Positions 48,701 to 59,728 of a DNA stretch of 64,000 bases are shown piece after piece. How positions within the stretch are numbered: the stretch's first letter is position 1; each line of letters opens with the position of its first letter. Position numbers and translations under genes: made by a program. Source of the stretch: Heterodera schachtii. Lineage: Eukaryota > Nematoda > Chromadorea > Rhabditida > Heteroderidae. Where the stretch lies: the NCBI GenBank assembly GCA_023374025.1, contig SIJG01000039.1:393696-457695 (forward strand). Direction: 5' to 3'. The notes under the pieces are model-generated. The model was not told the DNA's origin and searched no databases. It worked only from the letters and a program-made list of their open reading frames with translations.

Positions 48701-51700
48701 TCATGTCAATTAATAAAATCAATTTAAATAACTAGAATATTACTAAACAAATAATTGACGCATATTCTCGTTAAATTAAAAAAAAATATTATCATTATAA
48801 TTTAATTGCATTATTTCATTAATATTTATTTTTATGACTATTCAATTTGTTGTAGAAATTATTTTATTATGATTCTAAACATACAAAAATTCGCAGAATT
48901 TATAAAGTAAAACAAATATCAGACCGTGAATTTGTTTAAAAGCTGATTTAAAAACTTTTATTTCTTTTAAATAAATTTTATTCCATCTATGTATGGTAAT
49001 TTTTCTTTATGCCATGAAATTAATGAAAGCAAAAATAATAAAATAATCTTGTGATAAATTTATTGAAAAATACATAGGTGCATAGTATTCGTAGTTGCAT
49101 AATTTAATACAATGAATATAGAATAAAAATGTATTTGATTGATTCTAATACCTTACGACACAATGAAAAACTTCAATTTTCTCGACAACGAGAGATTATT
49201 ATTTTTTTTTCATTTTTTTAAATAATTTGTATAATTAATTTTAAGAACAAAATTGTAATTTTAAAATAAATAACATTTAAAAAAATGAATTAATTTAATT
49301 TCAATATTGTAAAAATTATGTAAGAAAAAAAATGAAAATTCAAAATAAAACTTATAACAGAGAAATATTTTTTTATTCTTTTAAGAAATTTAAATATTTA
49401 ATCGTATTTTTGAAGGATAGAGAAAGAAAGAAATTATTTGCTTAATTAAATGTTAATTTTATATAATTATTAGATTAACTTAAGGCCGTTATTTTGTTTT
49501 TTTAATTCCGATAAATCTTGATGCGAGTAAGCAGGTTGGTACCAAATACTCCATCGAATTAAAGTAGATCAATTATGAAAAAATGTAAATTAATTTAAAC
49601 AAATTTTGTATTTTTTAATTTTTCTTTTTAAATAATCTTATAGTTTAGCTAATAATGTAATTTTTTTATATTAAAATAATTAATCTTTAAATTGTTAAAG
49701 AGTTTTTATATATATAATATATAAATAATTCTTTGTTGATAAATATTTTATATTTTTTTATTAATTTAGATTAATTTTTATTAAATTCTCATATTTTTTC
49801 TACAGCGATATTTGTGTCGATGTTTGATTTTTTATTATATCATTATTCCTATTTGAATGGAATTGAAAATTTTAAAGTTATTTATGAGTTTTGGGATATT
49901 TTTACATTTATCATTTCAATTTTGTTTTACTAAATTTAACTTAATTATATCAATTTTTATGAAATTTTTTTTAAGTTTATAACCTAATTTTTAAATAATA
50001 ACGATAAATATATTCATATTTCAATCCAAAAAATTAGAGGAAAACATTCAAATTATACCAATTTTTTTCAGTAAAAATAAATTTATAAAATTCATTTTTT
50101 TATATTATTTGTATATAAAAAATTATTATATAAATTTCTTATACAATTTTTGCTTTTTTATTTCTATATTATAAAATAAATTTAAACATTTTTTTTCACT
50201 TTTTAATATCAATATTAGCAAGGAGCGGCTGTAGAGAAAAAGAAAAATGATTAAAATATTTTTAATTTCTGTTTTATTCCATTCATTAAATTTTTTTTTA
50301 TTATTTTGTTAATTTTATTAAATACACCTCGTTATTCTGACTTTAACTTTGCTTCTTTTCTATAAATTGGTAAAGCTCAAAATTTGAAAGTTACAATGAA
50401 AAAAAATTTATTTAAAAAATCAGATTATCAGAAATAATAAATATTTATGAAAATAAATTAATTCTTTAATGTTTTTACCAAAATAAATGTTTCCTAAATA
50501 TTTCTTTTCTATTTTCAGAATATTTTTAAATTATCTTTTTTGGATTATTTATTGTCGCGTGAACTGTACCGTAAAATTCTGACTAAGCCTTGACTTTTTA
50601 AATCTTGCATTTGATATTTTGTATGAAATTTTTAGATTATTTAGATGAATAATATTAATAATAAATTAATATTCTCTCTTTTATCGCTGCTCATAATAAA
50701 ATGTTTTAGCTCTTTTTTTCAATGCATATAAGCAAAAAAAAATATTTAAAAATAATTTCCGGACCCTAATTTATTAATTAAATTTATTGTATATTTAATA
50801 AAAGTTTTATCACATTGAATTATTTTTCTTAGCAATGTTTAATTGTATTTCTTTAATTGAAAAAAGAAGAATTTTTTTAATTGAATATGAAATTTTATGA
50901 CCAAATTTTAAAAAATTATTTGTTACATATAAAAATAGGTATCTCTTTAAAAAAAATATTCAATTCAAAATTAATATTTGAAAATAATTCATATTCATAA
51001 TCTCAAAATTCTATTTTAGTATATAAATTTTATCTTAATCGTCACTTGTAAAATAAATAATTTAAATCAAAAATTTAAAATTATTAATAATTATATTTTT
51101 TGATTGAATTTGATAAAATTACTTTAAAAATATATAAACCACAAAAAACGAATATAAGCTTAGGCAAGAAAAAAAGTATAACATTTCGACAGGGCTCCCA
51201 GATCTGAGGATTTATCCTTATTTTGTGTTTTTTATGTTAATGTGTTAAGATTAATATTTAAAAGTTTTTCTTTCCTCGATTTTCGTCAATAAATTTTTCC
51301 ACTAACTAAAATATATTTATATATTCATTTATATTGGTCGCTAAACAAAAAAAAAGATTTAATTTCAATAAAAATCTTTCATCATGTTATTTTTGACGAA
51401 GCTCGGATTAAAACATTATGGGCTAAAATGAAAAATTAAATAATTAAAAATTTAAATAATTAAGGAATATATTATAAAAATCAACTAAACTAAAAAAATG
51501 AATTTTTTCTTTAAATTTAATAAAATTTAAATTTGAATAGAAAAAATTTCTGGTAATCCTTTCAGTTATTAATATTTTATTCTTTTTAAAAAATATTTTG
51601 ATTGTAACAAAAAATTTCTTAATCTGATAGAAATGATTTCAAAAATATCAAAAATACCGACCATTAACGCAGTAAAATTTCTGAAGAAATTATTTAAAAA

Positions 51701-53055
51701 AACATAAAATATACTTTTTCTAGAATTGAATATTAAATTTACGTAATTTTTGAATTGTTTTTTGTTATTTTTTTTTTCAGGTTTGGAAAAAGCGCGCCGT
51801 AAAAAAACTTTTTTGTTTTTTTTATTTGGAATATTTTTCTGCTGAATTTTAACGCAAAGTGCTGGTTTTTTAAAAGAAAACAAAATTTTTAATATGATTT
51901 AAATTTTATAGGAATTGAAACTTAATCACCAAAGAAAATATAATTATTTAATTTATGAAATTAATATATAGCACAATTTTGAAGGTTTAAAAACCATTTT
52001 TATTAGGTGCCGGCTGATTGTGATTTTAGAAAAATTTATCATTGCAATAAACTCAAGATATTCGAATTTGTAAAGCAATTTCGCCTTCATTGTTATTGAG
52101 GAAAATATAAAATGATATTAATAAATGTTTAAAGACCAAAGATCATTATAAATAAATAGAAAAAAAGTCTATACTATTGACAAACACCAGTACATTCATT
52201 TTTTAAAATATGTCAAACTGAGTTAGCGTATTAAAAAAAACAAATATAGCGGATTCACCTACCAGCAGGCCAACAAGCGTTGAATTTATGCAAAAATGTA
52301 AAACCGAAATTAAAAATAAAACATAAAAGTAATTTTTAATGATATATTCATTTTTTAAACAGTTCAAAGTTCAAATAATAAATTAACTAAGTAATACAAT
52401 TTTAGATGAATGAATGAAAAATAAATAAAAATTTAAAAATTGCAAAACTTCTTACATTTAAAAGGAGTCAAACCATTCTTGATCTAAAAAATGTAATTTT
52501 GTTCAATTATGAATAATCAATGCTTCCAGGTTTTTTTCTTGCATTTTAATTAAAATTATATTTGTTTATATATATAATCATTAGTATTTAAAAATGTCAA
52601 AAAGAAATTTTAAAAAATAAATTTCGTTTGGGTTTGTAAATTAAACATAATATAAATAATAAACTTATAATATTTAAAATTAATGTAAAAATTTATATAT
52701 TTGCTTAAATTTTTCAAAAATATGGAAAACGGTGATTATTAAATATATATACATAAATATTAAATCAGTGTTTGAAATCAAATTTAATTTTATTTAACTT
52801 CATTACATTAAATGTTTTAAATAAAAATTGCAATTGGAATATATTTAAACTTTTTCATTAATTATGATATTTATGTTTTAAATATTCGAATCACAGTGGT
52901 TATCAAATAATGAGCACATTTTAGAGGAAGGAATAAAATAATAATTAGGGTTCGAGCCCCGCCCCCGTCACCCCCGCCCCCGCCGGGGGCGGGACAGGTT
53001 TTTTGCCTCACCCCCGCCCCCGTCCCCGCGACTCAGACCCCCGTTTTTTTATGAG

Positions 53056-53289
53056 TGTAGAGTACATTGTTAAATATTCAAATTTACGCCATTTTCTGGT
53101 TACTGTAGTTCCACTCTATTTCCTTTCTCACGCTTTCATAAATACCCGTCTATTTTCACTCATCCATTGACTTCGCATTTCATTATTGAATTCCTTCCTC
53201 ATCGCTCGTCTTTTACTCCGACTTTTATTATTTACTTCTGACAAATAAACTTTATTAATTTTAAGTTGTGTCCACGTTTGGACATAACA
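53056..53289 (+). repeat. 5' LTR of the rearranged Ty3/gypsy element
   Basis: 234 bp, starting TGTAGAGTAC and ending CATAACA. AATAAA at 53244-53249. It differs from the 3' LTR at three positions, all in the first 65 bp, so identity is about 98.7 percent. Confidence 0.95.
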
Positions 53290-53292
53290 TTT

Positions 53293-53305
53293 TGGCGCAG
53301 TCAGC
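53293..53305 (+). other. Primer-binding site (tRNA-Ser type)
   Basis: TGGCGCAGTCAGC, identical to the site of the intact element and also three bases after the LTR end. The 490-bp leader that follows lacks the AGCC/GGCT hairpin array of the other element. Confidence 0.75.
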
Positions 53306-53794
53306 TAAAGCTTTATTGCTTTTGGACTTTGATTGTCAGTGCATTCAGTCGGAAATTTTCAACTCAACTCTTCTCTTCTTTAATTTTATTTCTTTTTCTC
53401 TTATTGCTATAATTGGGAATTCGCCTGCACCATTTTATTAGCATTTAATTTCTCCGACCTACCTTCCCCCGTAACACATCGGTTTGAAACGTTACGGCGA
53501 AAGCATAACCCTCTGACGCCAAGCAAACCGAGAAGACTTGCGGCAACGTTCAAGCCATAAAAAGCCTCTGAACGCACTGTTGTAAGGAAAGCCACATTTG
53601 GGAAAATACAAGTCAAAGCGACCGCTGTACTCAGCTCATTTGTGCAACTTCCCATATCAAAGGTCGTTTATTGATTTTATTCACTGTGCGTGGCAAACTC
53701 TCCCAGTATTTGTTAGCGATAAACATTCTCTCTCATTTACTCATTTTCATTCACACGAACATTGGTCCGACTGAAAAGCACTTAACTGATCAAA

Positions 53795-54395
53795 ATGGCC
53801 GCTGACATTGGTCAAATTCTTCAACAATTAGTCAAAAATCAGACGGGGGCTTTTCAAGCCCTTCTCCAAAATGCCCAAACAAACCCAAATTCCGTCAACC
53901 ATTCCACTATTTATTCGACTATCAATAGCCAACTTGGCCAATTCACATATAATCCAGAATTGGATTTAACTTTTCAGTCATGGCTCGACCGTTTTGGCCC
54001 GTTCATTCAGGTGGATGGCAAGGACCTTCCAGACGCAATGCAAGTGCGACTGCTGCTTGGAAAGCTCGGTCAGGAGGAGTACGCTCGTCATGCAGAACGT
54101 GTACTTCCAAAACTGCCGACCGACTTCACACTGGCACAGACAATTGTTAAGCTTAAAATTTTGTTTGGGGAAACTAAAAGCATTTTCACTCGTCGATATG
54201 AGTGTTTTCAATTGACAAAATCATTTTCCCAATCACCATTAGATTTTGCCAGTCATGTGAATGCCATGTGTGAACGCTCAAAAATGGACTTGACTAAAGA
54301 CGAAATCAAGGCCCTCATTTTCCTCACTGGCCTCTCAGACGAAGACAGAGAACTGAGGGAACGCTGTTTACGGATTTTGGAGGAAGCCAAAAAGA
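53795..54395 (+). pseudogene. gag remnant, truncated and fused out of frame to pol
   Basis: The frame opens at ATG 53795 and encodes about 200 residues of Gag capsid. It aligns with residues 1-185 of the intact Gag-Pol; shared motifs include PEL..TF..WL.R and LFGET in the intact copy versus LFGET/FGETKS here. Near 54380-54398 it joins reverse transcriptase sequence in another frame. The CCHC knuckles, the protease and the linker are absent. The open frame continues to 54529 only as an out-of-frame readthrough of pol DNA. Confidence 0.9.
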
Positions 54396-54986
54396 GAATT
54401 CTGCCGACATCGTCCAGTTCCACATGCAGCCAAAGCAGCTGTCGACGACGAACTCGACCGTTTGCTCGCTTGTGGTGCCATAAAATCTGTCGACTTCAGC
54501 AAATGGGCGGCGCCAATTGTGGTCGTTAAGAAGAAATGTGGCAACGTGCGGGTTTGTATTGATTTTGCAACCGGGCTTAATAACAGTCTGGAACTAAACC
54601 GCCACCCGCTCCCACGCATTGATGATATTTTTGCCTCACTGGAGGGTTGCACAGTTTTTAGTCAAATTGATTTCCGCGACGCGTACCTCCAAGTCGAATT
54701 GGACGAAGAGTCAAAGGAGCTGGTGGGCATAAACACGCACCGTGGTTTATTTCAGTATCAACGTTTGCCATTCGGAGTCAAAAGTGCGCCAAGCATTTTT
54801 TAAAAATTGATGGACGAGCTCACCGCTGGCCTTCACGGAGTGTTCGGATATTTGGACGATTTTATCGTGGCCACGCCCACGTTGGAGGAGCATGATGCTC
54901 TCCTAAAACTTTTCTTTGGTCGACTCCAAGATTGGGGGCTCCGTGTTCATTTAAATAAATGCAAATTTCTTTGTCCCCAAATTAAG
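54396..54986 (+). pseudogene. Reverse transcriptase remnant with a nonsense codon
   Basis: Reading begins with the RPVPHA motif just after the deletion junction and runs through RVCIDF-like and LPFGVKSAP motifs. A TAA at 54801-54803 replaces the glutamine codon found at this place in the intact copy. The same frame then continues to YLDD (54849-54860, intact) and the KFLG motif, where homology stops at the edge of an inverted segment. Confidence 0.9.
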
Positions 54987-55214
54987 TTTCTTGGGCCATC
55001 CATTACGGCAAAAATCGAAAACTTTCCTGAGCGTAGTGTCCAATTGAGTGTGCTTGGCGACTTCATCCGCGGTGACGGGCAGTTGATCAATGTTCGCCAT
55101 GAAAATGTAGTCGACAGCGGCCGTTTCAGGTTCATCGAGCGCTGAATCATCTGAAATTGAAAGTGAAATTTTGTCGACGTTGGCGATCACTCGTTCTTCC
55201 GCCTCCACCGTCTC
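54987..55214 (-). repeat. Inverted copy of downstream pol sequence
   Basis: These 228 bp are the reverse complement of 55345-55572 with 4 mismatches (98.2 percent). The left edge lies in a 12-bp word TTTCTTGGGCCA that occurs both in the reverse transcriptase at the junction and, inverted, at 55561-55572. The segment replaces about 550 bp of pol that should encode the end of RT and most of RNase H. Confidence 0.95.
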
Positions 55215-55758
55215 AATCTACGCGGCGTCTCGACTTCAAAGATGGGCTCTCATTTTGGCCAATTACGATTTTGAAATAAAATATATCTCAACGAATTGTT
55301 TTGGGCAGGTAGACGTTCTCTCGCGGCTTGTGGCAAAACAACGCGAGACGGTGGAGGCGGAAGAACGAGTGATCGCCAACGTCGACAAAATTTCACTTCC
55401 AATTTCAGATGATTCAGCGCTCGATGAATCTGAAACGGCCGCTGTCGACTACATTTTCATGGCGAACATTGATCAACTGCCCGTCACCGCGGATGAAGTC
55501 GCCGAGCACACTCAATTGGACACTACGCTCAGGAAAGTTTTCGATTTTTGCCCTAATGGATGGCCCAAGAAATCGCCTACTGATTTGTCTGCCTTTTTCA
55601 CTCATAGGCACAAACTTTCTGAAGTGAATGGTTGTCTCCTCTTCGGTGAACGCGTCGTCATTCCGGCAGCTTTGCGTCAGCGAATTTTGGCCGCTCTTCG
55701 TTTCACTCACCCTGGAATCGTTCGCATGAGGGCATTGGCACAACAACATGTCTACTGA
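55215..55758 (+). pseudogene. RNase H end and RNase H-integrase linker remnant
   Basis: The frame resumes at IYAASRLQRWAL and the DVLSRL motif, then covers the linker and the start of the integrase zinc-binding domain (HPGIVRMRA). It ends at TGA 55756-55758, where the intact copy has the tryptophan of HVYW. The RNase H catalytic residues are missing because that part was replaced by the inverted segment. Confidence 0.9.
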
Positions 55759-56535
55759 CCCCGCATGGACCTTGACATTGAACGTTGGGTTCGCCACTGC
55801 GTTGATTGTGCGATGGCAGCAAAAACACCAACAAAAACGACACTCTCTCCATGGCCTCGAACAAATAAGGTCTATGAGCGAATTCACATGGATTTTGCAG
55901 GCCCGTGTTCTGATGGCAATCTCTACCTCATCATCGTGGACGCATTCAGTAAATGGCCCGAGACTTTTCAAGTGAAAAGCACTTCTGCGGACAATGTCAT
56001 CGTTCAATTCGAGTGGCTCTTTTCGCGATACGGTTTTCCACGTGAAATCGTTATCGACAATGGGCCACCCTTTCATTCAAAAGATTTTTCCCATTTTTGC
56101 AGGATTAAAGGTATCAAGCAAACATTTAGTCCACCGAATCACCCACAGAGCAATGGGCAAGCCGAACGTTTTGTTGACATTTTCAAAAGGCAAATGAAGA
56201 AGTGTTCACACGGAGACAAAAAGTGGATCACCAATTCCCTGTTCGCCTACCGCAACACACCAAATGCCGCACTGAAAGGACAAACACCAGCTGAACTTTT
56301 CCTTGGCCGTTCACCTCGAACTCAATTGTCACTGGTCAAACCCGACATTTCTTGCTCAAACAGCCACCACAATGACTACACACACAACATGTCGAAGCAG
56401 TTCGATCGCAAACATGGTGCTTGCCGCCGATCATTTTCAATTGGTGACGATGTCCTCGTCATCAACTACCGTAACAACAAAAGTCTTGGCTGCAGGGTAA
56501 AGTTGTCGCAGGTTCTGGTGTTATTTGGGAAATAA
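55759..56535 (+). pseudogene. Integrase core remnant
   Basis: Same frame as the preceding part after the TGA. It keeps the zinc-site cysteines and the catalytic triad: Asp at 55891-55893, Asp at 56056-56058 and Glu at 56164-56166, with the same 35-residue spacing as the intact element. The protein ends out of frame at 56535, after a frameshift near 56490-56545. The C-terminal module then resumes in another frame at about 56525-56812 with VRRHINQMR. Confidence 0.9.
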
Positions 56536-56892
56536 AGTTCCCGTTCTTGGTAACGTTATTGTGCGCAGGCACATTAATCAAATGCGTAATTTTTTTCCAA
56601 TCCCCCAAAAAAGTCAAAGCGAAAATGGACCCGTCACACAGCATGGTTCTCCTGGTCTTGTTCCAAGGCGCCACGTACGTTTCGCTGATGAAGTGGATCA
56701 AAACTGTCCATTGCTCGAGACCAACAACATCAAATCGCCGATGTCGCCGACAAACAAATCGAAGTCAGACGTTCAGACCGTCAACGGCGTCCAACAAAGA
56801 AATTGGAATTAGACACCTCAAAAAACGTTATGATTACATTTCGTGATCATTTTGCTTTCGCCTACCCATTTTTTTTAAACCAATTCAAATTT

Positions 56893-56903
56893 AAACGGGG
56901 AGG
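56893..56903 (+). other. Polypurine tract
   Basis: AAACGGGGAGG directly precedes the 3' LTR. Confidence 0.7.
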
Positions 56904-57137
56904 TGTAGAGTACATTATTAAATAATCAAATTTACGCCATTTTCTGGTTACTGTATTTCCACTCTATTTCCTTTCTCACGCTTTCATAAATACCCGTCTA
57001 TTTTCACTCATCCATTGACTTCGCATTTCATTATTGAATTCCTTCCTCATCGCTCGTCTTTTACTCCGACTTTTATTATTTACTTCTGACAAATAAACTT
57101 TATTAATTTTAAGTTGTGTCCACGTTTGGACATAACA
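56904..57137 (+). repeat. 3' LTR of the rearranged Ty3/gypsy element
   Basis: 234 bp, offset 3848 bp from the 5' LTR, with three substitutions relative to it. Confidence 0.95.
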
Positions 57138-57299
57138 ATGAGTTCGATGCCGGTTGACGTTTTCTTTTGATTTTAGGGTTTTTCTATATGTTCTTATTTG
57201 TAAGAAATGTTCTGATTTGGTAGTATTACCTTATTTTCATTTAAAGAGAGAAATTTCTGAAAAATTTTGCTAATTTCTAACAAAATTCATATAAATTCT

Positions 57300-57690
57300 T
57301 AGAAATTTTCCCCCTGCGGCGCCAATCGGCACCACCGGTCACCAAAAACTCATATTTTTTTCTATTAACCCAAGATCGCAAATTTTGGTCATTTTTTGGA
57401 CAAATTTATTAACAAATTGCATTCGTTTTCAAAAAAATTTTCCCGGCGGCGCCTATCGGCAGCGCCGGATCCCCTCCCCTCGCCCATTCACCAAAATTTT
57501 TTGGAAAAATGTGCCGCAAGAAAAAATTTTTAAAAAATCTGAGTTCCAATTTTCCTTGAGTAAATCATGATAATTTAATATAGTTAAAAAAACGAAAATT
57601 TATCGGAAAAATCTTTATATTTTTTTTTGGTGAATATCTGTTCGAAATAAATTTAAAATTCGCCCCTATCGGCACGCCGGCCCACCAAAA
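57300..57690 (+). repeat. Cluster of three hairpin-repeat modules
   Basis: Related GC-rich modules lie at 57316-57338 (GCGGCGCC / GGCACCACCGG), 57442-57468 (CCCGGCGGCGCC, TATC, GGCAGCGCCGG) and 57661-57680 (CCTATCGGCACGCCGG). Each is followed by a C-rich patch or CACCAAAA. They belong to the family of 3994 and 36073 and lie in the interior of foldback E. Confidence 0.6.
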
Positions 57691-58168
57691 AAACGATTTT
57701 TTCTTAAAAAATTACCCAAAAAATCTCTAAATTTGGTTATTTTTTAGTCAAAATCTGTGCAATTTATGTCAAAATAAATAGAACCGAGGCGATCAACGAA
57801 TTAGGAATGTGGAGCCAAAGAAAGAAATCATTCATAAAAACTAAATTTTTTGTGAGATTTTTTGGAGCTAATTCAAAGCAAACCCCCGCCTCCACCGGGG
57901 TGAAATTATCGTGCCCCCGCCACCGCCCCCGCGACTCAGACCGCCGCCAACCCCCGCCGCCGCGAAAAGCCACTCCCGCCCACGGGGCTCGAAGCCTAAT
58001 AATAATCAATTGCAAAATTACGCAAAAGGGACCTACTTGCCGCCGTAGTCGAATGTGCGGCGGTTTTTTAGCGCAATAAGCTAAATTCAATCTTTATTTG
58101 ACGAACTTTTACCATTTTCTGACTACTGGTTTAAAAACAGTTTTAACGATTTTGAGGACCCATAACAT

Positions 58169-58233
58169 GCGTCGGTTCGACTTCATTCCACGATTTTTAG
58201 ACTTAGCTCGCTAAGAGCTTTTGAATGATACCA
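58169..58233 (+). repeat. Dispersed repeat fragment with the GAATGATACCA core
   Basis: Gap-free partner of 187-251. It begins GCGTCGGTTCGACTT and ends AGAGCTTTTGAATGATACCA, close to the core of palindromic elements B and D. Confidence 0.6.
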
Positions 58234-58389
58234 AATTTGTTCAGAAATTATTATTTAAAATGGATTTTTGGCTGCTTTTTAAGCTAATTTTGGTGCCGTT
58301 TTTTCGATGGTTTAGGCGTTTTCAGCACCTAAGAAAACCTATAAGTGTTTTTATGCAATTTTGAATCTGGGACCTATGATGGATATTTT

Positions 58390-58553
58390 CCATTTTAAGT
58401 TTCAGGAATTTTAGAATTTCCTAAAAATTATTTATTTTTTGTCTTCCATTTTAAGTTTCAGGAATTTTAGAATTTCCTAAAAATTATTTATTTTTTGTCT
58501 TCCATTTTAAGTTTCAGGAATTTTAGAATTTCCTAAAATTATTATTTTTTGTC
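58390..58553 (+). repeat. Three tandem copies of a 56-bp unit
   Basis: Units start at 58390, 58446 and 58502 with CCATTTTAAGTTTCAGGAAT. The third is slightly shorter. Each contains a small imperfect palindrome AGGAATTTTAGAATTTCCT. The near identity suggests a recent duplication. Confidence 0.9.
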
Positions 58554-59728
58554 AATTTTTTGGCCAATGGGAATTTGGGTTAAATTTTGAAAATTCATAA
58601 CTAACCTCAAAGTGAATCAATTTAAGTAGTATAAAGAATTAAAATAGAGAAAAATAAGGAGAATTTTATGGGATTTAATGGTTTTCTAACTTTAAAATGA
58701 AGAAAGATATTCCAGAATTTCTGTAAATTTTCGATTTTTCAGAAAAAAATTTAGAACTCAGTTCTGAATTCTGGAAAAAATACGCCAAAAATCCGCAAAT
58801 TTTTGCTCTAATTCTTATTCTATTTATGTTTTGTGTTTTCATTTTCCAATTATTATAGTTAATTTATGTTTTAACCTGTTTATTAATAATGTAAAATAAA
58901 ATAGATTTACATGAAAAATTAATTTTAATTTTATTTCTTTAAAATTTTTGTTTGAGAAATATTCATATATATTTAATTCATTAATATTTAAAAATTTTAA
59001 TTTTAGCAAACCCGCGCATTGATGATAAAAATCATTTTATATATTTTTTTGAACACAAAAAATATATATAATTTATTTTCATGAAACTTACATTCCGTTG
59101 ATGTACTTTTTTTCCAAGATTCTGCCAATAAAAAAGTCACTTTCAGACAAAATTTAAAAACAAAATTTTTACATTTTTTGTAACATTCGATAGCTAAGCT
59201 TATTCATGATTAGCTGGAAAAATTTAAAAAATTTGGTTAACTTTAGAAAAAATTGTATGAAAACAAGTACTATGTATAAATATATTAATATTATACATTT
59301 TCTATTTAATTTTACTCTATTTCTTTTTTTTCCTTGATTATTTCATTTACAAATTATCTAATAATAATGTTAGAAACTGGAAAGAACTGATAATTTCTTT
59401 TAATTAAATATCATTATATAATTTTTTTTAATTTCATTCATGAAATTTATTTTTAGAAACTATAATTTGTATTATATTTTATGTATAAAAATATATAAAA
59501 TTATTTGTTTTAATTTGTATTAAAATTTGCGTAAATTAGTAATAAATTAATTTTCTTTCATCACCGCTGCTTTTGAATCGGCGGTAAACCAAGACCATAA
59601 TTCTTCAGTTTTGTTTTTACATTTTAAAATTTCTTTATTTATTTTTCTGAAAAAACTGAATTGTTAAAAATTGAACTTATTTGAATTTGAATTAACCGCT
59701 TAAATTTAATTGCCAATTATAATGCAAA

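Larger units (their letters stand above)
43888..52936. other. Mostly AT-rich DNA without recognisable genes
   Basis: A 69-codon frame at 44459-44668 includes a GC-richer patch but matches no family I know. 44940-45060 contains several loose copies of an AGGTGCTAAAA-like motif. Two repeat features (44828-44909 and 45567-45745) are listed separately. The remainder alternates between A-biased (about 44.9-46.6 and 47.6-49.3 kb) and T-biased (about 49.5-51.0 kb) plus strand. Confidence 0.5.
53056..57137 (+). mobile_element. Rearranged Ty3/gypsy retrotransposon, related to the intact copy
   Basis: A 4082-bp element with 234-bp LTRs, nested in foldback E. The flanking duplication is ATGAG (53051-53055 and 57138-57142). 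Its proteins align with those of the 16-21 kb element, but LTR sequence and leader differ, so it is a different family of the same lineage. It has lost roughly 1 kb covering the gag zinc knuckles, protease and the start of reverse transcriptase. It has also lost roughly 550 bp around the RT/RNase H boundary, replaced by an inverted copy of downstream sequence. Nonsense codons and frameshifts are listed under the coding parts. It cannot be autonomous. Confidence 0.95.
52946..57997. mobile_element. GC-rich-ended foldback element E, split by a retrotransposon
   Basis: The left end TAGGGTTCGAGCCCCG and right end CGGGGCTCGAAGCCT are inverted copies. AATAATAAT flanks both sides (52937-52945 and 57998-58006), though in AT-rich DNA this could partly be chance. 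The left arm holds a 9-bp stem CCCGCCCCC (52973-52981) / GGGGGCGGG (52985-52993). Both arms carry CCCCGCGACTCAGAC in the same orientation. Removing the nested Ty3/gypsy copy and one of its ATGAG duplications leaves about 965 bp. The interior contains the hairpin repeats near 57316, 57442 and 57661. Confidence 0.7.
58007..59724. other. AT-rich DNA with repeat fragments, no recognisable gene
   Basis: It holds the 58169-58233 repeat and the 56-bp triple tandem at 58390-58553, listed separately. Around 59567-59592 a short GC-richer patch resembles the reverse complement of 26741-26775. The rest is AT-rich without coding-like frames. Confidence 0.55.

Noticed and set aside
49515..49580. LINE reverse-transcriptase C-terminal fragment on the minus strand
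   Set aside because: A short reading resembles the end of non-LTR reverse transcriptases, but it is about 20 codons long and has no supporting motifs nearby.
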